This document shows positions 7,809-14,256 of a stretch of 15,852 bases of DNA, one piece after another; the first letter of the stretch is position 1, and each line of letters begins with the position of its first letter. Below the pieces are notes generated by a model, which saw only the letters and a list, made by a program, of their open reading frames with translations, was not told the origin of the DNA and searched no databases. The translations under genes were made by a program, and so were the position numbers. Source of the stretch: an uncultured Salinimicrobium sp. (GTDB lineage: Bacteria > Bacteroidota > Bacteroidia > Flavobacteriales > Flavobacteriaceae); the NCBI GenBank assembly GCA_946887025.1, contig CAMPJY010000049.1, positions 1-15,852 of the forward strand, in the 5' to 3' direction.

Positions 7809-8573
7809 ATGAAGGCATTAGTTATAGATGACGAAGTTCTGGCCAGAAAAAGGATATTAAATCTGTTGAATGAGGTGCCGCAGATCGAGGTTCAGGGGGA
7901 ATACTCCAACGGAAAGACAGCCATCAACGCCATTAACAGCCTTCATCCCGATCTGGTTTTTCTGGATATCAGCATGAAGGATATGAATGGATTTGAAGTC
8001 CTTCAGCAGGTGCGAATTACCCCTAAACCCATAGTGATCTTTGTGACGGCCTATGATGATTATGCAATAAAAGCCTTTGATGTGGATGCTTTTGATTTTC
8101 TTCTGAAACCTTTCCGCGATGAGCGATTTTTCAAAACCATTAAAAAAGTATTAGACACCACCGAGGTAGAAGCTGAGAGGAATTTTGAAAACAGGATCAG
8201 GGAAATGTTTGCCCTTTTTGCCGGAAGCATGGAAAAGAAGGGGCCTCCAAAGCTGGCAGTGAAACAGGGGAATAAAACCATACTGCTGAAGCCTTCTGAA
8301 ATAAATTATATAGTGGCTTCCGGCTATTACGCAGAAATTTTTGTGGAGAAACAGAAATACCTTCTCAGGGAATCGCTCACTAACCTTACTAACCTGTTCA
8401 AAGAGGAGAATTATTTCAGGATACACCGGTCTATACTTATCAATCTTGATTCTGTAAAAGAAATAGTGCATTCGGATTTTGGGGAGATGGATGTACGAAT
8501 GACCGATGGGAAATTACTTCACATCAGCAAAGCCCATAAAAAGGAACTTTTCAATAAACTTGGAATAAAATGA
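7809..8573 (+). CDS. LytTR-family response regulator
   Basis: The 254-residue protein has an N-terminal receiver domain (about 1-118) and a C-terminal LytTR DNA-binding domain (about 148-254). The receiver keeps the acidic pair D7/D8, phospho-acceptor D53 in FLDIS, T80 in FVTAYD and K100 in LLKPF. The LytTR domain shows the usual pattern: LKPSEINYIVASGYYAEIF, a middle segment with LLRESL, and FRIHRSILINLDSVKEI. LytTR proteins bind short direct repeats, often spaced by whole helical turns. The stop overlaps the start of the sensor kinase gene by four bases (ATGA), so the two are translationally coupled and form one two-component system. Residues needed for phosphorylation are all present. Targets cannot be read from the protein. 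The repeated TTCACATC-like sites upstream are candidates. Confidence 0.95.
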   Translation: MKALVIDDEVLARKRILNLLNEVPQIEVQGEYSNGKTAINAINSLHPDLVFLDISMKDMNGFEVLQQVRITPKPIVIFVTAYDDYAIKAFDVDAFDFLLKPFRDERFFKTIKKVLDTTEVEAERNFENRIREMFALFAGSMEKKGPPKLAVKQGNKTILLKPSEINYIVASGYYAEIFVEKQKYLLRESLTNLTNLFKEENYFRIHRSILINLDSVKEIVHSDFGEMDVRMTDGKLLHISKAHKKELFNKLGIK

Positions 8574-9676
8574 GCCTTTCCCACTTCGTGAAGAAATATA
8601 TCGACCTCAGGCTGGTCCTTCTCCTGGCTGCCTTCTATACCCTTTTTGATATCGTCTATCTGGCGAAAATCGCTTATGTAAGAAATTTTATCGTAGAGGA
8701 GGTGAAGGAGAGCTGGGCTGATATCCTAATCTATTACATCCTCATTGACTGGCTTATTGTTATTAGCTACATGACTTTTATTTCTATCAGTACCAAGCGC
8801 CTGCTGGACAAGAAGTATTCGTGGGTGCGGATCTTTACTATGCATACTGTCCTTTCTATTTTTATAGGACTGGTCATAAGATTCGTTTTTGACATACAGG
8901 GAATCCTGATGGGCTCCTTCAGCCTGCAGCAGTATAGTATTAAGGAAAGCATCGACAGACTGATCCTGGTGATGGATTTCAACTTCCTGATCTATTTCGC
9001 TATGATCTTCATAGTCTACACCTACCACTATTTAAAGCGGGTGAAGGAATCGGAAAAGCAGAAGAACCAGCTCGAGACCCAGCTGGTTAACACGCGTATG
9101 GAAATGCTTTCTTCGCAGCTGCAGCCACATTTCCTGTTCAATACCCTTAATTCCATTGCGGTCCTGGTGGAGATGGATGCCAAGAAGGCGCAGAATACCA
9201 TTGCCGATCTGAGTGATTTTCTAAGGGAGATCCTTTACAGCGGAAACCATTACACTGTTCTGTTGGAAAAGGAACTGCGTATCCTGAAATATTATCTGAA
9301 TATACTCACGGTAAGGTTTTCGGATCATCTTGAAGTCGAGAAAAAAATAGAAGAGGGACTGCTGCATCAAAAGGTACCCTTCCTGATCCTGCAGCCTATT
9401 ATTGAGAATTCAGTGAAACATGGGTATTCCTATGATCATACAAAATTGAGCATCAGCATCCAGATTTATAGCGAAAAGAACAGGATGGTGATCAAGATAA
9501 TGAATGATGGGGAATCACTGGCGCTGAGTCAGGAAGAACTTTTGGCCAAAGGGGTAGGCTTGTCCAATATCAGGGACAGGCTGATCAACCTTTATGGCAA
9601 TAAATATTTTTTCGAAATAAGGAACAGGCCCTCAGGGGCGGGAGTAGAGACAGTGGTGGAAATCCCGTTGGTGTAA
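8570..9676 (+). CDS. LytS/YehU-type sensor histidine kinase
   Basis: This 368-residue membrane kinase is the partner of the LytTR regulator. The first ~155 residues contain about four membrane segments (roughly 13-35, 50-73, 87-108 and 132-152) with no large extracytoplasmic domain, a design common in Bacteroidota. A short coiled linker (about 155-180) leads to the His_kinase domain, with phospho-acceptor H187 in QLQPHFLFNTLNS. The ATPase part has the N box with N280 (LQPIIENSVKHG), a shortened D-box MNDG (D313) and the glycine lid GVGLSNIRDRL (from 328). All catalytic motifs look intact. The ATG overlaps the regulator's stop codon. The signal sensed is unknown; the short loops suggest sensing within or near the membrane. 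Its stop is one base from the stop of the convergent kinase fragment. Confidence 0.94.
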   Translation: MSLSHFVKKYIDLRLVLLLAAFYTLFDIVYLAKIAYVRNFIVEEVKESWADILIYYILIDWLIVISYMTFISISTKRLLDKKYSWVRIFTMHTVLSIFIGLVIRFVFDIQGILMGSFSLQQYSIKESIDRLILVMDFNFLIYFAMIFIVYTYHYLKRVKESEKQKNQLETQLVNTRMEMLSSQLQPHFLFNTLNSIAVLVEMDAKKAQNTIADLSDFLREILYSGNHYTVLLEKELRILKYYLNILTVRFSDHLEVEKKIEEGLLHQKVPFLILQPIIENSVKHGYSYDHTKLSISIQIYSEKNRMVIKIMNDGESLALSQEELLAKGVGLSNIRDRLINLYGNKYFFEIRNRPSGAGVETVVEIPLV

Positions 9677-9677
9677 A

Positions 9678-10443
9678 CTATTCGCAATTCATCCTGAAAG
9701 TAAAATTTGTTTTCTGCCGGCTCGATTTCACTTCAATGCTTCCATTATGAGCTTTGGCAATTTCTGAAGCAATATAAAGCCCAAGTCCGGTCCCTTTTTT
9801 CAGGGGCTCCTCCTCCTGATGGAAGGGGTTGAAGAGTTGGGCAATGTCAGATTCGGAAATCTTGTTTCCTGTATAGCTCAGCATAAGACTGAGTTTTCCA
9901 CCCCTGCTTTTAAGTTTTATGGTAATGGGAGTCTCGGGAATAGCCTGCGCATCTGCGTTTGCAAGGAGGTTCGATAGAAGCTGCCCCAGCCTTACTGAGT
10001 CGCAGGACACCGGGATTTCAAGGGAAGCTTCGAATTTGATCTTCCTGTCGGGGGAAATAATCTTCATTTCCTTGATTACCTGCTCCATCGCTTTTTCCAG
10101 GCCTTCGACCCCTTCTTCCTTTCGAAGCTCTATTCCCAAGTTCATCTGGCAACGTGCGAAGTCAAGGATGTTCTGGATCATGCCCTCCATTCTGTACGAG
10201 GAGGATTTGATAATATTGGAATGCCGAGATAAAAGTTGGTTCTTTTTAGAGAGCTGCAGAATAATCTCAGAACTCATTCTGGCGGTGGCCAGCGGGTTGC
10301 GCAAATCATGTGCCAGAACACCGATGTAATTATCCAGGAGATCAGAGGTCTCCTGAATCTGGGTTGATCTACCTGATTCGTTAATGGGAATTGTTTCTAT
10401 GTTAAGAGCCTTTTTGAAAGAAGCTAAGATAAGAAAAAAGCAT
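9678..10443 (-). CDS. HisKA/HATPase sensor kinase, start codon missing and ATP site degenerate (possible pseudogene)
   Basis: The frame is open on the reverse strand from 10442 to the TAG at 9678 (about 255 codons). It encodes a compact HisKA domain with H box VLAHDLRNPLATARM, an N box around QLLSNLLANADAQA, an F box LFNPFHQ and a G2 box GTGLGLYIASEIAKAHNG. The G1 box, normally DxGxG, reads YTGNK, so its ATP-binding aspartate is gone. No ATG, GTG or TTG occurs before the H box; the first TTG (10304) lies inside it. An ATG at 10443-10441 is out of frame only because of a run of six T (10439-10434). With one T fewer it would read MLFLILASFKKALN and join the kinase frame. Either the gene is frameshifted, the base count is wrong, or a rare start is used. 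No transmembrane or sensor domain is seen, and no partner regulator is adjacent. Confidence 0.62.
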
Positions 10444-10477
10444 CAAAAGAAGAAGATAATTGAATAGGGGGAGAAGG

Positions 10478-10505
10478 GTCCGAAGTCCGAAGACCGAAGA
10501 CGGAA
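10478..10505. repeat. Heptamer tandem repeat (GTCCGAA-like, four copies)
   Basis: Four successive seven-base units read GTCCGAA, GTCCGAA, GACCGAA and GACGGAA. The array lies in the spacer between the kinase fragment and the secreted carboxypeptidase-regulatory-domain gene. From memory, similar GAAGAC/GAAGTC strings occur between genes in flavobacterial genomes, which suggests a dispersed intergenic repeat. No coding role is apparent. Confidence 0.7.
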
Positions 10506-10523
10506 GAATTCAGCCTAAATATA

Positions 10524-10560
10524 TCTGCGATAGTCTGCGCTGGAATCTGTGAAATCTGCG
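10524..10560. repeat. Four spaced TCTGYG words
   Basis: TCTGCG at 10524, TCTGCG at 10534, TCTGTG at 10546 and TCTGCG at 10555 are spaced by 9-12 bases, close to one helical turn. The array lies 24 bases beyond the stop of the gene on the reverse strand. It looks like a second degenerate intergenic repeat next to the heptamer array. No hairpin with a T-tract is present. Confidence 0.55.
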
Positions 10561-10583
10561 GGAAAACGATGAGTAGACGCCCA

Positions 10584-11834
10584 TCAATCCTCCAGGTTCT
10601 TCTGGATCTTTTCAATGGCGTTTTCTATGGATTTATCAGGTTCAATAATATTGTTTTCCCCCCAGAAGTTCAGGTCTACGAACCCTGAAACGTCATCGGA
10701 CATGATTACGTCGGGCTTCAGATACAGGTCTCTGGCTACTTCAGAGCCTTCTCCCATGGTCCAGTCTGTAATCGCGAGTTCGCTGTCCACTTTATAGCGG
10801 GAATTAAAAAGTTTTCTTTTCCAGTTGATGACGAACTCCATTTCCGTATTCCCATAGCCGAAATACCATTTCCCATCCTGTTGCCGGTATTCCGCTTTAT
10901 AGCCCACGTACACCGGGTAAACCCTGGTGCCGCCCGGTTTCTTTTTGACGAACATACTGCTGGCGATATTCCTGTTGTCCACGTTCATTTCAAAATCTGC
11001 CATTACCAGCGCCTTGGTCTCGGCGTCTATATAGAGTTTCCCGAAATACCAGGGCAGGGACTTGTTTCGGTCCTCAAAATTTATGACATATAAATACCGG
11101 TTATTGATCTTCTGTGGATTGTCGAATTCGAACTCATAGTTCATGAGATCCTCCTGATAGAACATATAATCCGGATTCTTCATGATGTCCAGCACCAGCG
11201 GGTTGAAAGGCCCGCCTCGGAGTTTAAGGGCGAGGGTATCCAGCCTGGAATAGTCTGCACTCTTACGTGCTTTTACCAGGGAGATCTCATCTCTGGCGAA
11301 AGAGGAATAAGGTTTTTTATAAATAGTAACCACGGCTTCTGAAAGAGATACATTACGTCTTCCTTTTTTAATGGATTCCCTGTAGAAGGCTTTCATTTCT
11401 GCAGGATCCGTTACGTAATTATCACGTTTCCGGGCCAGCATATCCCGAACGACCTTGCGGGGATTTTCTTCGGTAAAAATGCTCACTTCGGTCAATACTT
11501 CTGCTGTCTCTTCCAGTTCAATTTCCACTTCTCCATTTTTGAAATACTCAGCGGGGAGGGTTTTGGTTGTAAATCCCAGGTAGGAAATCTTCACCGGCGC
11601 TTCGGAATGCTCTGAGGGGACTTTCAGAATGAATTCCCCTTCGGAATTGGTGATGGTGGAAATATTGGTGCCCACGACCATAAGATAGGCCGATACCAGA
11701 GGATCACCATCTCCTTCGACCTCCCCCCGATACTGGAAGATCCCCGACTGCTGGGCAAAGGAATGGGCCTGAAATAAAAACAAGAATAGCAGCAGGAAAC
11801 GAGAAACAAAGGCGGAAGGAAAGAGAGTTTTCAT
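10584..11834 (-). CDS. Secreted carboxypeptidase-like regulatory domain protein
   Basis: The 416-residue product has an N-terminal signal peptide (hydrophobic to about residue 26, ending HSFAQ). A CarboxypepD_reg-like beta-sandwich follows (about 33-115: the YRGEVEGDGDPLVSAYLMVVGT start, the TNSEGEFILKVP turn, and ISYLGF). Such domains are known from TonB-linked outer-membrane proteins and stand-alone Bacteroidota envelope proteins. Residues about 120-416 form a second part rich in Tyr, Phe and charged residues. Its segment around YVINFEDRNKSLPWYFGKLY then IDAETKALVMADFEM resembles the lipoprotein-carrier-like beta fold often paired with this domain, but I cannot name the family. There are no TonB-box, barrel or catalytic motifs. 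It is transcribed alone in the window, 237 bases from the phosphatase stop. The role is probably envelope-related; the substrate is unknown. Confidence 0.85.
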   Translation of the reverse strand: MKTLFPSAFVSRFLLLFLFLFQAHSFAQQSGIFQYRGEVEGDGDPLVSAYLMVVGTNISTITNSEGEFILKVPSEHSEAPVKISYLGFTTKTLPAEYFKNGEVEIELEETAEVLTEVSIFTEENPRKVVRDMLARKRDNYVTDPAEMKAFYRESIKKGRRNVSLSEAVVTIYKKPYSSFARDEISLVKARKSADYSRLDTLALKLRGGPFNPLVLDIMKNPDYMFYQEDLMNYEFEFDNPQKINNRYLYVINFEDRNKSLPWYFGKLYIDAETKALVMADFEMNVDNRNIASSMFVKKKPGGTRVYPVYVGYKAEYRQQDGKWYFGYGNTEMEFVINWKRKLFNSRYKVDSELAITDWTMGEGSEVARDLYLKPDVIMSDDVSGFVDLNFWGENNIIEPDKSIENAIEKIQKNLED

Positions 11835-11962
11835 GGCCGAAGATTTAAGTGGAACTTCGATGAACTACTATCCTAATATAATGAAAAACATTTAATGATG
11901 AGCACTTTATCCGTTAAAATGTTAGGTATGTTTTACTTCGGTGCCTGCTTTAAATGTAGTTA

Positions 11963-12040
11963 CGGGAATTGGGAGATTCCCGCCCGGTTGCGCTCCGATC
12001 TGGAGATCGGGCGCAGCGAAGGCAGCGCAGTTGCACTGCC
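11963..12040. repeat. Intergenic element of three consecutive hairpins
   Basis: Within 78 bases three inverted repeats follow one another. Hairpin 1 pairs CGGGAAT (11963-11969) with ATTCCCG (11976-11982). Hairpin 2 pairs GTTGCGC and CCGATC (11987-12000, one bulged T) with GATCGG and GCGCAGC (12005-12017) around a TGGA loop. Hairpin 3 pairs GGCAGCGCA (12021-12029) with TGCACTGCC (12032-12040), with one mismatch. The block is more GC-rich than its AT-rich flanks. It lies between the phosphatase stop and the start of the next gene on the same strand. It may be a dispersed REP/MITE-like repeat, a structured RNA or a processing/termination signal. No open frame crosses it. Confidence 0.7.
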
Positions 12041-12071
12041 GTAGCCACAGTGTCACCTAAAAAATTGGAAA

Positions 12072-12716
12072 TTAATTTTTCCCAAAAGCATCCCCCCACG
12101 CCAGGCGCTTCTCCGTTGCCCCTTCAGCAGTGATCTTTCGCAGGCTATACAACCTGTCCATCCCTTCCTCAGGGTTCAGCCCGAGGTAGCGAAGAAAAGC
12201 ATAGGTCACCATCCCTGTACGGTGTATCCCGGCGGAACAGTGGATATAAATCCTGCCTTCCTTCTCCAATAGCTGCTTCATCCTGAGAAACATGGCTTCC
12301 ACCTCAGATTTCTCCGTAGGCTTCACAGCCGAAAATGGGAACCACAGCCATTCCAGTCCGGCTTTTTCAACTCCTCTGCCAATATCCCTGGCTCCTTCGT
12401 TTTCCATCAGGAGGCTGAGCACCGCTGTTGCGCCGGCGGCTTTTAATCCGGGAAAGGAGATCTTGCCGCCGGGTTTATGACCTATGGCTAAAAATCCCTG
12501 ATCCACGGGTACCCAGTCCAGCGGGGGAGGGATGACGCGCGAGGCAATGGCTTTTTTAATTTCCGGAATGAGAGGACCCAATTCGCGCCCGAGTTCGGGC
12601 GATGCCTTCATTTGGGATTTGATCTCTGTGATCAGGAGTTCGGTCTCTTCAGGAGTGGCTTTTCCCGATTTGATCAAGGGAAGCAGGTCCTGAACCTTTT
12701 GTGGAAGATGCGTCAT
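12072..12716 (-). CDS. Tyrosine / dual-specificity phosphatase family protein
   Basis: The 214-residue cytoplasmic protein carries the cysteine-phosphatase signature HCSAGIHRTG, with catalytic C160 and phosphate-binding R166, on a strand reading GRIYI. The core domain spans about 70-205. The first ~60 residues are a helical, charged extension without signal peptide. The segment where the general-acid aspartate normally sits (about 121-140, WLWFPFSAVKPTEKSE) has no Asp, only glutamates, so the acid may be missing, replaced or elsewhere. Family members remove phosphate from tyrosine or serine/threonine, and some act on other phospho-compounds. The gene begins 18 bases after the upstream serine hydrolase ends, so it is the second gene of that operon. 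No kinase partner is next to it. The substrate is unknown. Confidence 0.88.
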   Translation of the reverse strand: MTHLPQKVQDLLPLIKSGKATPEETELLITEIKSQMKASPELGRELGPLIPEIKKAIASRVIPPPLDWVPVDQGFLAIGHKPGGKISFPGLKAAGATAVLSLLMENEGARDIGRGVEKAGLEWLWFPFSAVKPTEKSEVEAMFLRMKQLLEKEGRIYIHCSAGIHRTGMVTYAFLRYLGLNPEEGMDRLYSLRKITAEGATEKRLAWGDAFGKN

Positions 12717-12734
12717 TAGGTTGATTGATTAGGA

Positions 12735-14027
12735 TTATTCAGCAACTGCCGCCATGACCATCTGCCGGAATTTCCATGCTGTCTGGTCCCCGGTGTTACC
12801 CTGAGTCTGTTTCAGGAGGATGCCTATCACCTGTTCTTCAGGATCGGCAAAATACTGAGTGTTGAAATATCCGCCCCAGTCGAAGGTGCCTTCACTGCCT
12901 TCCCCTCCTTTGGCTTCTCCCTGTTTGGTGACTACCCCAAAGGCCAGACCGTAATATTTGTTGTCGTCGTTCCACAGATCCCCGATCTGGTTAGCCATCA
13001 TGGTCTTTATCGTGGTAGGGCTCAGTAAGAGGTGACCGTTATAGTTCCCCCCGTTGAGGTACATCTGCAGGAATTTGGCATAATCCAGCGCAGTGCTGGA
13101 AAGACCTGCCCCGCCGGAGAAGAAGTTTCCGTCCTGGTACAGCGGATAGTTTGGATCATAAAAAGTATCCGGAAAATTCTCCCATTCCCCCTCCTTTTTC
13201 TGCTGAATCGCCACCAGCCTTTCCCCTTTGCTTTTGGGGAGATAGAACCAGGTGTCCTGCATTCCCAAGGGCTCAAAGATCCGCTCCCGAAGGAACTCAT
13301 CGAAGGGCTGTCCGGAGGTCACCTCCACAAAATAGCCAAGCACATCAAGCCCGAGGCTGTAGGTGAACCGCTCCCCCGGCTCGTGGTGCAGGGGCAGGCT
13401 GGCCAGTTTTCTGGTGTTTTCCTCGATATCTATATCTCCAGTGGTGAAAAGTTCCACGATCCCGGCCTTCTGGTATATTTTCTTCATGCGCTCATCCCAG
13501 TCAATCATTCCATATCCCAGCCCTGAAGTGTGAGTCAGCAGGTGGCGGATGGTGATCTGATTCTTTGCGGGAATAGTAGTGTAGGAACTGTCTTCCTCGT
13601 TGAAGGTTGCCAGTACCTGGGGATCGCTGAATTCAGGAATATATTTTGAAATAGGATCGTCCAGTTGAAAGTGCCCCTCTTCCCACAGCATCATAACCGC
13701 GGTAGCGGTGATGGCCTTGGTCTGGGAAGCGATGCGAAAGATGGCATCCTTTTCCAATTCCTTTCCTTCAGCATCGGCCTCTCCAAAAGCTTTGTGATAA
13801 ACGATCTTCCCGTTTCGGGCTACCAGCGCCACGGCTCCCGGGATCTGGTTTTCCGCGATGGCCTTTTCGAGCATGGCATCAATTTTCTCCAGCCGTTCCG
13901 CCGACATCTCCACGCTTTCGGGAGCTGCAGGGCTAAGGGTTTCTGAAGTTGCGATATCCTGAGCAGAGAGGCTGAAATTCAGAAGAAAAAGAAGCTGAAG
14001 TATACAAAGGGTTCTGAAGATTTTCAA
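12735..14027 (-). CDS. Secreted serine hydrolase, beta-lactamase class C / esterase type
   Basis: The 430-residue protein starts with a signal peptide (MKIFRTLCILQLLFLLNFSLSA, cleavage near residue 22). It then has the penicillin-recognising serine hydrolase fold: the SxxK motif S101-Q-T-K104 in RIASQTKAITATAVM, RHLLTHTSGLGYG (about 161-173), a second motif YSL (Y223) where true class C beta-lactamases have YxN, and FDWGGYFNT (382-390) where HTG or KTG is usual. YSL and WGG are typical of the esterase/EstB-like branch rather than of beta-lactamases, so an esterase or D-amino peptide/ester hydrolase acting in the periplasm is more likely than antibiotic resistance. It is the first gene of an operon with the phosphatase and is divergent from a second serine hydrolase. 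A -7-like TACTTTG lies at 14067-14061 on this strand, with weak support. Confidence 0.9.
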   Translation of the reverse strand: MKIFRTLCILQLLFLLNFSLSAQDIATSETLSPAAPESVEMSAERLEKIDAMLEKAIAENQIPGAVALVARNGKIVYHKAFGEADAEGKELEKDAIFRIASQTKAITATAVMMLWEEGHFQLDDPISKYIPEFSDPQVLATFNEEDSSYTTIPAKNQITIRHLLTHTSGLGYGMIDWDERMKKIYQKAGIVELFTTGDIDIEENTRKLASLPLHHEPGERFTYSLGLDVLGYFVEVTSGQPFDEFLRERIFEPLGMQDTWFYLPKSKGERLVAIQQKKEGEWENFPDTFYDPNYPLYQDGNFFSGGAGLSSTALDYAKFLQMYLNGGNYNGHLLLSPTTIKTMMANQIGDLWNDDNKYYGLAFGVVTKQGEAKGGEGSEGTFDWGGYFNTQYFADPEEQVIGILLKQTQGNTGDQTAWKFRQMVMAAVAE

Positions 14028-14112
14028 AATTATGGTTTTAGTTAGCTTTTCTTAAAGTACCAAAGTAGGAAAAAAAACATAACACAGCTCCTGGGAATTA
14101 GATATTGGGGAA

Positions 14113-14166
14113 GCCACGAATTCACGAATGATGGATAGAATTAATAAATATTCGTGGATTTGTGGC
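14113..14166. repeat. Imperfect 17-base inverted repeat between divergent hydrolase genes
   Basis: The left arm (14113-14129, GCCACGAATTCACGAAT) and the right arm (14150-14166, ATTCGTGGATTTGTGGC) are complementary at 15 of 17 positions around a 20-base AT-rich loop. It lies in the 229-base spacer between the two serine hydrolases. From memory, arms of this kind (CCACGAATTCACGAAT) occur as dispersed intergenic repeats in flavobacteria, so it may be a small mobile-type repeat that landed here. It could also act as a transcript hairpin or protein site. No gene is supported in the rest of 14028-14256; TATCTTTA at 14225-14232 is one base off the -7 consensus. Confidence 0.75.
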
Positions 14167-14256
14167 AAAAATAACCCCCTGCTACCCATTACACCCCCAG
14201 GTATCCTAAACCCGGAACTTTTAATATCTTTAGCTCCTAAACATATTTCAGACAAG

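Noticed and set aside
9678..10304. TTG at 10304 as the kinase start
   Set aside because: It lies within the H box and would remove the phospho-acceptor histidine just upstream, so it cannot be the start of a working kinase.
10478..10560. CRISPR array
   Set aside because: The units are 6-7 bases with no spacers of useful length and no cas genes nearby.
13032..13526. 164-codon forward frame opposite the first serine hydrolase
   Set aside because: It is antisense to a well-supported gene, with no signal, motif or promoter.
14128..14256. N-terminal extension of the second serine hydrolase from the ATG at 14128
   Set aside because: It would cross the inverted repeat and place 43 residues before a normal signal peptide; the ATG at 14257 is the better start.
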